A stretch of 22,770 nt of DNA, taken from positions 1 to 22,770 of the forward strand of contig DQHR01000033.1 of NCBI GenBank assembly GCA_003531155.1. Reading direction: 5' to 3'. This document shows positions 1-7,006 of the stretch, piece by piece. A model generated the notes under the pieces. The model saw nothing but the letters and a program-made list of their open reading frames with translations, did not search any database and was not told where the DNA came from. How positions within the stretch are numbered: position 1 is the first letter of the stretch; every line of letters begins with the position of its first letter. The translations under genes and the position numbers were made by a program. This stretch comes from Bacteroidales bacterium. GTDB lineage: Bacteria; Bacteroidota; Bacteroidia; Bacteroidales; Tenuifilaceae.

Positions 1-96
1 AACCGAAGTTAAAAAAGAATCTGATGCAAGTTTTCAAGAATTTGGGTTGTTCCTAAATCTTGAAAACTTGCATCAGATTCTTTTTTAACTTCGGTT
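1..96. repeat. 39-bp perfect inverted repeat (fold-back) at window edge
   Basis: Bases 1-39 are the exact reverse complement of bases 58-96, with an 18-base spacer (40-57). The arms lie inside a coding sequence. Reading that gene on the minus strand, sense codons run to about base 40 and are followed by the gene's own antisense sequence. A long perfect hairpin that reuses coding DNA and touches the window end is typical of a fold-back chimera from amplification or of a mis-joined contig end. A genuine palindrome cannot be excluded from the sequence alone. Confidence 0.9.
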
Positions 97-395
97 TGAA
101 TAAAAATATTTTCATCCCATGGAATTGCAGCGAAACTTACAGCATCACCACCGCCAACCGATAAATTCACAACACCCTGTGCCGTTGTGGTTTGATTGAT
201 AGTCTCTGTATAAACAACAGTGCCATCGGCAGCAGCCTTCCGAAGAGTTATTTTCACATTTACAGGCTGGCTAGCAATTACAGTTCCATCGGAATTACGA
301 AGCACTGCCTGATAAGAGATTTTTTGAGGAACCTGCCCTATTCCCTGCAAAATCGTTGCAAGCGTTATAGCTATGGTTAATAATTTTGATTTCAT
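9..395 (-). CDS. Secreted surface/tail-fibre-like protein, N-terminal part, 3' end disrupted
   Basis: 128 codons from ATG (395-393) to a stop at 9-11. The N-terminus is basic then hydrophobic (MKSKLLTIAIT...) and ends near GIGQ, a likely Sec signal peptide. It continues with VPQKISYQAVLRNSDG, then V..KITL and a DLGTTQIL segment near the end. I recognise this pattern, from memory, as the opening domain of large secreted Bacteroidota proteins that often carry collagen-like, tail-fibre or type IX sorting domains further on. Those usually run for several hundred residues, so this is only the first domain. The last residues (ENLHQILF) are encoded by the fold-back copy at 1-39 and are probably not real. 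It is divergent from rimP. A weak -7-like TATATTCG lies at 448-441 on the minus strand. Function unknown. Confidence 0.6.
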   Translation of the reverse strand: MKSKLLTIAITLATILQGIGQVPQKISYQAVLRNSDGTVIASQPVNVKITLRKAAADGTVVYTETINQTTTAQGVVNLSVGGGDAVSFAAIPWDENIFIQTEVKKESDASFQDLGTTQILENLHQILF

Positions 396-613
396 TGTTT
401 CTAGGTATTTAAAATGTTAATTAGGTTGCTTTTTTTTAATCGAATATAAATATCCGTAATATGAATTTAACAAATACTTTATTAAAAAGTTTTTTGATGA
501 ACGCTCTAAGATGCATTTTTCAATTTATTATCTCTGAATATTTGGGAAACCAATGAATCATAAGGATTTCTCATAGTTTTTTACAACTACTTATCTAATT
601 TTCAAGTAAATAT

Positions 614-646
614 TTTGTTTTACAATCAAAAAATAACTACTTTTGC
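614..646 (+). promoter_or_regulatory. Promoter of the rimP-nusA-infB operon
   Basis: TTTG at 614-617 and TACTTTTG at 638-645 are separated by 20 bases. This matches the Bacteroidota housekeeping consensus (-33 TTTG, -7 TAnnTTTG). Transcription would begin near 650-653, giving a leader of about 60 bases that contains the hairpin at 668-686. Confidence 0.65.
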
Positions 647-667
647 CTCGGTTTTGAAGTTATTGCG

Positions 668-686
668 CAGGGGACGGAGTCCCCTG
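668..686 (+). promoter_or_regulatory. GC-rich leader hairpin before rimP, possible attenuator
   Basis: CAGGGGAC (668-675) pairs perfectly with GTCCCCTG (679-686) around a GGA triloop. TTTTGTT follows at 687-693, and the rimP ATG is 27 bases after the stem. In AT-rich DNA an 8-bp GC-rich stem plus a short U-rich tail resembles an intrinsic terminator placed inside the leader. Since the operon makes NusA, which acts on hairpin-dependent pausing and termination, autogenous attenuation is plausible but inferred. Confidence 0.6.
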
Positions 687-713
687 TTTTGTTAACCAAA
701 CCTTTGTAAAATC

Positions 714-1181
714 ATGATTACAAAAGAGCAAATACAAAGCATTATTGCTCCTAAAGTGGAAGAGGAAGGGTTATTTATTGTTGAAATTACAGTAAGTGCA
801 ACAAACCAAATAACCATTTTTATTGATGGAGATAAAGGTGTAACAATTGATCAATGCATAACCATAAGTCGATTTATTGAGGAAAACTTTAACCGCGACG
901 ATGAGGATTATGAACTTGACGTTTCATCTGCAGGGTTAGACTTACCCCTAAAAGTGGTAAGACAATATGTGAAGAATATCGGTCGTATGGTTGATATTGT
1001 CACCAAAAAAGGACAAAAATTTACAGGGAAACTTGTTGGGGCTGATAATGATTGCTTTCAAGTTGAAGTAGAAAAAAGTATTCTGCTTGAGGGTAAAAAG
1101 CGAAAACAAAATGTAACAGAAATTGATAGCATTAAGTATTCTGATATTAAATCAACGAAAATTGTAGTTTCATTTAGATAG
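714..1181 (+). CDS. rimP: Ribosome maturation factor RimP
   Basis: 155 residues, close to the family's usual ~150. RimP binds the 30S subunit during late maturation and helps ribosomal protein S12 join. The N-terminal half contains the family pattern: an acidic two-strand stretch with TIFIDGDKGVTIDQC, then a helix, then the conserved LDVSSAGLDLPLK, which corresponds to the (V)SSPG(L)DRPL motif of other RimP proteins. The C-terminal half is a small SH3-like beta barrel (KKGQKFTGKLVGAD). It is the first gene of the operon, 19 bases before nusA and two genes before infB. That order is conserved widely in bacteria and strongly supports the call. The ATG start follows a leader with a hairpin and no clear Shine-Dalgarno sequence, as is common in Bacteroidota. 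Confidence 0.95.
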   Translation: MITKEQIQSIIAPKVEEEGLFIVEITVSATNQITIFIDGDKGVTIDQCITISRFIEENFNRDDEDYELDVSSAGLDLPLKVVRQYVKNIGRMVDIVTKKGQKFTGKLVGADNDCFQVEVEKSILLEGKKRKQNVTEIDSIKYSDIKSTKIVVSFR

Positions 1182-1200
1182 TTTGTAAATAGTTAACAAA

Positions 1201-2439
1201 ATGGAAAACCTGAATCTGATAGACACATTTGCCGAGTTTAAGGAGCTGAAAAATATCGATCGTCCAACCATGATGAGCGTATTAGAAGATGTTTTCAGGA
1301 ATATGCTTATTAAAATGTATGGTTCAGATGATAATTACGATATTATCATCAACATCGATAAAGGGGACTTTGAAATATGGCGTAATCGCGAGGTGGTTGA
1401 AAATGGAGCCGTAGAGGATCCTAACCGTCAGATTTCACTGTCAGCAGCAAAAAAGATAGATGATGATTATGAGGTTGGCGAAGAAGTTACTGATGAGGTT
1501 AAACTCATTGATTTTGGACGTAGGGCTATTCTTTCACTTCGTCAAAACCTTACCTCAAGAATTTTAGAACTAGAGAAGAATAACACTTACAATAAGTACA
1601 AAGATAGAATTGGTGAAATCGTTACTGGTGAGGTTTATCAGGTCTGGAAAAAAGAAATTCTTATTCTTGACGATGAAGGTAACGAACTTATTATTCCAAA
1701 AACTGAGCAAATTCCAACCGATTATTTCCGTAAAGGGGATGCAATTCGCTCAGTTGTTATCAGAGTTGAAATGCGTAATAATAGCCCATTAATCGTTCTT
1801 TCACGTACATCTCCCGTATTCCTTGAAAGATTATTCGAACTCGAAGTTCCAGAAATTTTTGATGGCTTAATTACAATCAAAAAGATTGTACGTATGCCAG
1901 GCGAAAGGGCAAAAGTAGCTGTTGAATCGTATGATGAACGAATAGACCCTGTTGGTGCATGCGTAGGTATGAAGGGAAGCAGAATTCATGGTATTGTTCG
2001 TGAGCTACGCAACGAAAATATCGATGTTATCAACTATACTACTAATACACAACTTTATATTACCAGAGCACTTAGCCCTGCTAGAATTACTTCAATTAAA
2101 CTTGATGAAGCAGAAAAGCGTGCCGAGGTTTATCTAAAACCTAACGAGGTTTCACTTGCTATCGGAAAAGGTGGATTCAATATCAAGCTTGCTAGCCAGC
2201 TTACTGGTTACGAAATTGATGTTTATCGTGAATCTGATACCGAGGATGAGGAAGATGTAACCCTTGACGAATTCGTAGATGAAATTGAGGGATGGATTAT
2301 TGATGCTCTTAAAGGGATTGGTTGCGATACCGCTAAAAGCGTAATCGAGATACCATTTAAAGAACTAGTTAAACGTACTGATCTTGAGGAAGAAACTATC
2401 AAAGAAGTTCTAAGAATATTGAAATCAGAGTTTGAATAG
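1201..2439 (+). CDS. nusA: Transcription termination/antitermination factor NusA
   Basis: 412 residues. NusA binds RNA polymerase and nascent RNA to modulate pausing, intrinsic termination and rRNA antitermination. Visible domains in order: the N-terminal polymerase-binding domain (about 1-125, ending FGRRAILSLRQNL), an S1 domain (about 135-200, beginning IGEIVTGEVYQV), KH1 (about 225-290, with DPVGACVGMKGSRI at 249-262) and KH2 (about 300-345, with LAIGKGGFNIKLA at 319-331). An acidic tail with a short helical region follows. The two acidic repeat domains seen at the C-terminus of the E. coli protein are largely absent; the shorter form is usual in Bacteroidota. It lies between rimP and infB, 54 bases upstream of the latter. 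The stop is TAG, which shows that TAG terminates translation in this genome. Confidence 0.96.
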   Translation: MENLNLIDTFAEFKELKNIDRPTMMSVLEDVFRNMLIKMYGSDDNYDIIINIDKGDFEIWRNREVVENGAVEDPNRQISLSAAKKIDDDYEVGEEVTDEVKLIDFGRRAILSLRQNLTSRILELEKNNTYNKYKDRIGEIVTGEVYQVWKKEILILDDEGNELIIPKTEQIPTDYFRKGDAIRSVVIRVEMRNNSPLIVLSRTSPVFLERLFELEVPEIFDGLITIKKIVRMPGERAKVAVESYDERIDPVGACVGMKGSRIHGIVRELRNENIDVINYTTNTQLYITRALSPARITSIKLDEAEKRAEVYLKPNEVSLAIGKGGFNIKLASQLTGYEIDVYRESDTEDEEDVTLDEFVDEIEGWIIDALKGIGCDTAKSVIEIPFKELVKRTDLEEETIKEVLRILKSEFE

Positions 2440-2493
2440 TAGGGTTTAAAGCTTAGTTTTGCAATTATTATTAAATAACGGGGATTACCTGGT

Positions 2494-3642
2494 ATGACAA
2501 ATGTCGAAAAATCATTAAGGCTTAGTAAACTTGCTCGAGAGTTTAATGTAGGAATATCAACTATTGTAGAGTTCCTACATAAAAAGGGTCACAAAATCAC
2601 TAGCGATCCAAACTCAAAAGTAGATGCTGAACTTTATAATCTGCTAGCGAAAGAGTATGGCGCTGAGGTGAACCTTAAAATGGAATCTCAGAAAGTTAGC
2701 CTTAAAGGCCTTAGGGATAAAAAAGAAACCATCTCGATTGACGATGTAGAAAAAGTGGTTGAGGAAGATGTAGACTCAACAGATGCAGAAGATGAAGAGT
2801 TTATGAAAAATATACTCTCAACTCCTAAACAAAAAGATGTTGCTGCATTCGAAAAACCAAAAATCGATCTCAAGCTAAAAGGGAAAATTGATTTAGATGC
2901 ACTTGCACCTAAAAAGCATCAACCTGAAGCGTCTAAAACGCAAGAGGCAAAAGAAAAGCAAGAGAAAGAACAGCCAAAGCATCCTGTGAAGAAAGAGGAA
3001 AAACCACAACATGATGCACAACCTAAGGTTGAAAAGAAACCTGAACATATAAATACAGCTCCAGTTCATGTTGAGCAACCCAAGGTTGTTGGAAAGGTGA
3101 ATCTCGATCAGCTAAACCAGAAAACCCGCCCAACTCAAAAACACGAGCACCAACATCCTCAGCAAAAACAGCATAAGCAAGAGCCTCATAAACAAGAAGG
3201 GGAAAAGAAAGATCATAAGGGTCATCAGCAGGTTAAGAGTCATGAACCTCAAAAACCAGTAGAAAAGATTACTCCACAACCTGTTGCTGAAAAACAAGAA
3301 GCGGTTAAGGAAGAACCACAAGAAGCTGTTCTATTCAGAAGAGAAGTTGAAAAACTTTCGGGACCAACAGTTGTAGGTAAGATTAACCTTGAAGCCTTTG
3401 AGGTTAAAAAGAAACAACCTGTTGCATCTTCTTCTGACGCTGATAAAAATAATAACAATAAGAAGAAACGCCGTAAACGTATTAGGAAGGACAACCTTAA
3501 GGTTAACATCCCTAATGAAGGGCAAAAATCTTCTCCAGTTCCACCAACATTAACGAAGAAAGCAGATTTACCAGATAGAAGAAATCAACCTTCAAACGCC
3601 AATGCCAATAATAAGAAGAAACGTAAAATTATTAAGCCTTAG
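2494..3642 (+). CDS. infB: Translation initiation factor IF-2, N-terminal part, ended by in-frame TAG
   Basis: 382 codons starting at ATG 2494. Residues about 5-60 (LRLSKLAREFNVGISTIVEF) form the small winged-helix domain found at the start of Bacteroidota IF-2. The rest is a long, charged, low-complexity linker rich in K, E, P, Q and H, ending in very basic patches (KKKRRKRIRK, NKKKRKIIKP). No GTPase domain is present. The reading frame is the same as that of the IF-2 core starting at 3658: (3658-2494) is divisible by 3, and between them lie only TAG and five sense codons. The two pieces together would be 1017 residues, a normal length for an intact IF-2 in this phylum. From memory, relatives have a glutamate (E-V-S/N-E) at the TAG position, so GAG to TAG by one base change is the simplest explanation. 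Whether this is a real mutation or a sequence error cannot be told here. Confidence 0.85.
   Translation: MTNVEKSLRLSKLAREFNVGISTIVEFLHKKGHKITSDPNSKVDAELYNLLAKEYGAEVNLKMESQKVSLKGLRDKKETISIDDVEKVVEEDVDSTDAEDEEFMKNILSTPKQKDVAAFEKPKIDLKLKGKIDLDALAPKKHQPEASKTQEAKEKQEKEQPKHPVKKEEKPQHDAQPKVEKKPEHINTAPVHVEQPKVVGKVNLDQLNQKTRPTQKHEHQHPQQKQHKQEPHKQEGEKKDHKGHQQVKSHEPQKPVEKITPQPVAEKQEAVKEEPQEAVLFRREVEKLSGPTVVGKINLEAFEVKKKQPVASSSDADKNNNNKKKRRKRIRKDNLKVNIPNEGQKSSPVPPTLTKKADLPDRRNQPSNANANNKKKRKIIKP
3640..3642 (+). other. In-frame amber codon interrupting infB
   Basis: The TAG at 3640-3642 falls between codons for K-P and V-N-E-V-D-V-Q-K-Q, at the join of the variable linker and the conserved QKQIKETLARL segment. 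No frame change occurs and no homopolymer lies at the site, so this is a substitution-type event and not an indel. TAG also ends rimP, nusA, the flippase and infB itself, so reassignment of TAG to a sense codon is unlikely. Confidence 0.9.
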
Positions 3643-3657
3643 GTTAACGAGGTTGAT

Positions 3658-5547
3658 GTGCAAAAGCAAATTAAGGAAACCCTTGCACGCCTAACTTCAA
3701 AAGGAGGTAAATCGAAAGGATCAAAATATCGTCGCGAGAAGCGTGATATGGTAAGCGTTCGTCAGCAGCAAGAGCTTGAGCAACAAGAAATCGATAAGCA
3801 AACCATCAAGGTTACTGAATTCGTTTCGGCGAGCGAACTTGCTACCATGATGAATGTTTCACCAACTGAGGTTATTGAGGTTTGTATGAACCTTGGTCTT
3901 ATGGTTTCAATCAACCAACGTTTGGATGCTGAAACAATGGCTTTAGTTGCCGATGAATTTGGCTATAAGGTTGAATTCGTTAGCGTTGAACTACAAGAGG
4001 CAATAAAGCAAGACGAAGATAGCCCAGCGGATTTAGTTCATCGTTCACCAATCGTTACCGTTATGGGTCACGTTGACCACGGTAAAACATCATTGCTCGA
4101 CTATATTCGCCATACAAACGTTATCGCGGGTGAAGCCGGTGGTATTACTCAGCACATTGGAGCATATAACGTAGAAGTTAAAGAGGGTAAACACATTACT
4201 TTCCTTGATACTCCTGGTCACGAAGCATTTACAGCAATGCGTGCTCGTGGTGCTAAAATTACTGATGTTGCAATTATTGTTGTTGCTGCTGATGATAACA
4301 TAATGCCTCAAACCGTTGAAGCAATTAACCACGCAAGTGCAGCAGGTGTTCCAATCGTATTTGCAATTAATAAGGTTGATAAACCAGGAGCTAATCCTGA
4401 GAAAATCAAAGAGGGACTTGCAAACATGAATTACCTCGTTGAGGATTGGGGTGGAAAATACCAAAGTCAGGAGATATCGGCTAAGATGGGAACCAATATA
4501 GACAAGCTACTCGACAAGGTTCTTCTTGAAGCAGAGTTACTCGATCTAAAAGCAAACCCAAAGAAAAAAGCAACCGGAACAGTTGTCGAATCAACCCTTG
4601 ACAAGGGTAGAGGATATACTGCAACAGTGCTTGTCCATGCAGGAACCCTTAAACAGGGTGATATTATGATTGCTGGAACCAATTTCGGGCACGTTAAAGC
4701 AATGTTTAACGAGCGTGGTAACAGAATAACTGAAGCTGGACCATCAATGCCTGTTCAGGTAATTGGATTAAATGGTGCTCCACAGGCAGGTGACTATTTC
4801 AATATAATGGAATCTGACCGTGAAGCGAAAGAAATTACCAATAAGCGCGAGCAGTTGCAACGTATGCAGGGTCTTAGAACACAAAAGCATATTACCCTTG
4901 ATGAAATTGGTCGTCGTATTGCAATTGGAAACTTCCAAGAACTTAACATTATCGTAAAAGGTGATGTTGACGGTTCAATTGAGGCGCTATCGGATTCTCT
5001 TATCAAACTATCAACCCCAATGATTCAAGTGAATGTTATTCACAAGGCAGTTGGTCAAATTTCAGAGTCAGATATTTTACTTGCAGCAGCATCAAACGCT
5101 ATTGTTATCGGTTTCCAAGTTCGTCCTTCGATGGGTGCACGTAAGTTAGCCGAGAAAGAGGAGATAGACATTAGGCTATACTCTATCATCTACTCAGCAA
5201 TTAACGAGATTAAAGATGCGATGGAGGGAATGCTTTCACCTGAACTTAAAGAAGAAATTGTTGGTTCAACAGAGGTTCTCGAAGTATTCAAAATTACCAA
5301 AGTTGGTACTGTTGCTGGTTGTATTGTTAGAGAAGGTAAGGTTGTTCGTAACAACAAAGTTCGTCTTATCCGCGATGGTATTGTGGTTTACACTGGTGAA
5401 CTTGAATCGCTTAAACGTTTCAAGGACGATGCCAAAGAGGTACTCAACGGTTTCGAGTGTGGCTTGAACATCAAGAACTTTAATGATATAAAAGTTGGAG
5501 ACATCGTTGAAAGTTTCACTGAAGTTGAGGTAAAACGTAAACTCTAG
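3658..5547 (+). CDS. infB: Translation initiation factor IF-2, GTPase core
   Basis: 629 residues if started at GTG 3658. IF-2 is the GTPase that brings initiator tRNA to the 30S subunit and promotes subunit joining. Present: the conserved QKQIKETLARLTSKGGK segment, an IF2_N domain (about 50-105) and the G domain with G1 GHVDHGKT (137-144), G2 GGITQHIGA (161-169), G3 DTPGHEAF (184-191), G4 NKVD (238-241) and G5 SAK (274-276). Domains II, III and the tRNA-binding C-terminal domain follow. All catalytic motifs are intact. GTG 3658 lies 15 bases after the TAG and is preceded by CGAGG (3648-3652), so coupled reinitiation is possible. This would resemble the shorter IF-2 isoforms that E. coli makes from internal starts. 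ATG 3748 is an alternative start. If the TAG is an error, the true gene is 2494-5547. A strong terminator follows. Confidence 0.9.
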   Translation: MQKQIKETLARLTSKGGKSKGSKYRREKRDMVSVRQQQELEQQEIDKQTIKVTEFVSASELATMMNVSPTEVIEVCMNLGLMVSINQRLDAETMALVADEFGYKVEFVSVELQEAIKQDEDSPADLVHRSPIVTVMGHVDHGKTSLLDYIRHTNVIAGEAGGITQHIGAYNVEVKEGKHITFLDTPGHEAFTAMRARGAKITDVAIIVVAADDNIMPQTVEAINHASAAGVPIVFAINKVDKPGANPEKIKEGLANMNYLVEDWGGKYQSQEISAKMGTNIDKLLDKVLLEAELLDLKANPKKKATGTVVESTLDKGRGYTATVLVHAGTLKQGDIMIAGTNFGHVKAMFNERGNRITEAGPSMPVQVIGLNGAPQAGDYFNIMESDREAKEITNKREQLQRMQGLRTQKHITLDEIGRRIAIGNFQELNIIVKGDVDGSIEALSDSLIKLSTPMIQVNVIHKAVGQISESDILLAAASNAIVIGFQVRPSMGARKLAEKEEIDIRLYSIIYSAINEIKDAMEGMLSPELKEEIVGSTEVLEVFKITKVGTVAGCIVREGKVVRNNKVRLIRDGIVVYTGELESLKRFKDDAKEVLNGFECGLNIKNFNDIKVGDIVESFTEVEVKRKL

Positions 5548-5567
5548 AAGATAAACTTACTATAAGC

Positions 5568-5602
5568 AAAAAAGCGGTAAAGAAAACTTTACCGCTTTTT
5601 TT
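5568..5602. terminator. Bidirectional intrinsic terminator between infB and holB
   Basis: A 15-bp perfect stem (AAAAAAGCGGTAAAG at 5568-5582 with its complement at 5587-5601) closes an AAAA loop. A-runs and T-runs flank the GC core, so it can act on both strands. It ends the rimP-nusA-infB operon on plus and holB (stop at 5618) on minus. Confidence 0.88.
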
Positions 5603-5617
5603 ATACTTTGATTATAT

Positions 5618-6763
5618 CTACTTATTAATCATCTTCACTAGCTTCATACACATATCAGTAAAAATAATCTGCGCATTACCGTTTCTTGATATATGGTCGA
5701 TGGCAGAATTAAACTCTGCAAAAACCTGATAAACATTGGACTGGTTAATAAATGGAGAGAATTTTTTACCAAAATCGATCTCTTCTCCTGCCAAATAGGA
5801 TATATCCTCAAGATTCATGTTGAGCATTAGGCTCTCTCTCAATAACCGAAGCGATTCGGTTAGTAACTCTTTTTGCTGCTCACGTCCAAGCGATGATGCT
5901 TCTCCAACCCAATCGAGCAATCCTAATACATCGTTTGAATAGCAAAGCCTCATGAGCGATCTAAAATATGGGAAGTATGGATTCTCCTCCTCAACCGAAA
6001 TAAGGCTCATCGCCTTACGATAGTTCCCATTTGAGATTCGGCTAATGTCATTTGCCCTCGATGGATTCATTTGGTACCTATCGACCAATGCAAGGGCAAT
6101 ACTCTCGCGATGAATTGGAGGGACTTTAATTACCTGAGTACGCGATAAAATAGTTTTTAGCAGCTGAGTTGGATTCTCGCTTACCATTAAAAAAGTGGTG
6201 TTCTGTGGGGGCTCTTCTATTAACTTCAAAAGTTTATTGGCTGCTTGTTGATTCATCCGTTCAGGAAGCCAGATAATCATAGTTTTATAATCCGACTCGA
6301 AACTCTTCATGCTTAACTTTCGGATCACATCTGAACTCTCTGTTGTACCAATAATCCCTTGCTTATTTTCGGCACCAATCATCTCGTACCAATCAGCCTC
6401 AGTAATATATGGATTTTCAAGAAGTACCTCACGCCATTGAACCATAAATGCATCGCTAAGTTTTCCTGATGGTCCCTTCTCATCGTCATCAGATTTTCGT
6501 TCCGATAAAATTATTGGAAAAACAAAATGTAAATCAGGATGAATCAGCTTATTAAATTTATGGCACGAAGGACAAATTCCACAAGAATCCTCCTCTCCTT
6601 TTTGTTGACAGCTAATATATTGTGCATAGGCAATGGCAAGCGCTAATTTACCGGTTCCATCCTGTCCGGTGAATAGCTGAGCGTGAGGTATTCTCCCTTC
6701 TTTAACCGATTTAATTAACTTTTGCTTAACTTGTTCCTGTCCAACAATATCCTTAAAAAGCAT
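5618..6763 (-). CDS. holB: DNA polymerase III, delta' subunit
   Basis: 381 residues. Delta' is the stator of the clamp-loader complex that places the beta clamp on DNA. The N-terminal AAA+ domain begins LFKDIVGQEQVKQKL. It has a P-loop, GQDGTGK (33-39), and a four-cysteine zinc site (C52, C61, C64, C67). The conserved MNQQAANKLLKLIEEPP segment and the sensor-1 region ending LSRTQVIKV follow. The acidic Walker B pair expected just before 'RMNxxAAN' is replaced (IIWLPERMNQQ), which fits a non-hydrolysing subunit. The C-terminal third is the helical collar region. DnaX is the main relative to exclude; it is longer and keeps a full Walker B, so delta' is favoured. It converges on infB and diverges from pgk, with its own promoter (6796-6803). 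Confidence 0.9.
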   Translation of the reverse strand: MLFKDIVGQEQVKQKLIKSVKEGRIPHAQLFTGQDGTGKLALAIAYAQYISCQQKGEEDSCGICPSCHKFNKLIHPDLHFVFPIILSERKSDDDEKGPSGKLSDAFMVQWREVLLENPYITEADWYEMIGAENKQGIIGTTESSDVIRKLSMKSFESDYKTMIIWLPERMNQQAANKLLKLIEEPPQNTTFLMVSENPTQLLKTILSRTQVIKVPPIHRESIALALVDRYQMNPSRANDISRISNGNYRKAMSLISVEEENPYFPYFRSLMRLCYSNDVLGLLDWVGEASSLGREQQKELLTESLRLLRESLMLNMNLEDISYLAGEEIDFGKKFSPFINQSNVYQVFAEFNSAIDHISRNGNAQIIFTDMCMKLVKMINK

Positions 6764-6795
6764 AATTCAATAGATGTATTAATTTCTAAAGCAAT

Positions 6796-6803
6796 CAAAA
6801 GTA
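6796..6803 (-). promoter_or_regulatory. Probable -7 element of holB
   Basis: On the minus strand bases 6803-6796 read TACTTTTG, the same octamer as the rimP -7 element and a match to TAnnTTTG. It lies 33 bases upstream of the holB ATG. No exact TTTG -33 element is seen at the usual distance. Confidence 0.5.
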
Positions 6804-6944
6804 CGAAAAATAGCGTAATGTTCTAAAACGACTATACGCCTGAATCAAATAAATTGAGATTACCCAAAATGTTAACTCTTCAAGCAAAATAACCTAATAA
6901 TTTTAACTTTTTCCATCAATCGATTGCGATGAATACTGGTAGGT

Positions 6945-7004
6945 ATTATACTTTTTTGGTAAAGTATAATGTATATTTGTTACTTGTTTAAATAAAAGTA
7001 TAAT
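6945..7004 (+). promoter_or_regulatory. Operator-like repeats at the pgk promoter
   Basis: ATTATACTTT (6945-6954) and AAAGTATAAT (6961-6970) form a perfect 10-bp inverted repeat with a 6-base spacer. A third copy, AAAGTATAAT (6995-7004), lies 24 bases further on and ends two bases before the pgk ATG. The inverted repeat sits directly upstream of the candidate -7 element at 6972-6979. The layout suggests a dimeric repressor site plus a half-site, although AT-rich composition raises the chance of coincidence. Confidence 0.5.
6972..6979 (+). promoter_or_regulatory. Probable -7 element of pgk
   Basis: TATATTTG matches TAnnTTTG and lies 27 bases before the ATG. The nearest upstream TTTG (6955-6958) is only 13 bases away, shorter than usual, so the -33 element is uncertain. 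Confidence 0.5.
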
Positions 7005-7006
7005 TC

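Larger units (their letters stand above)
396..713. other. Divergent intergenic region upstream of rimP
   Basis: This 318-base, AT-rich gap separates the minus-strand surface-protein gene from rimP. It holds the rimP promoter (614-646) and leader hairpin (668-686), described separately, and a possible weak promoter for the minus gene near 441-448. I see no gene and no RNA of a family I recognise in 450-610. Confidence 0.7.

Noticed and set aside
3640..3642. Reassignment of TAG to a sense codon in this genome
   Set aside because: TAG is the terminal stop of rimP, nusA, infB and the flippase, each at the expected family end, so TAG is read as stop here.
4090..4464. 124-codon minus-strand ORF opposite the IF-2 GTPase domain
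   Set aside because: It is fully antisense to a highly conserved coding region, with an odd Cys/Asn-rich composition and no recognisable domain.
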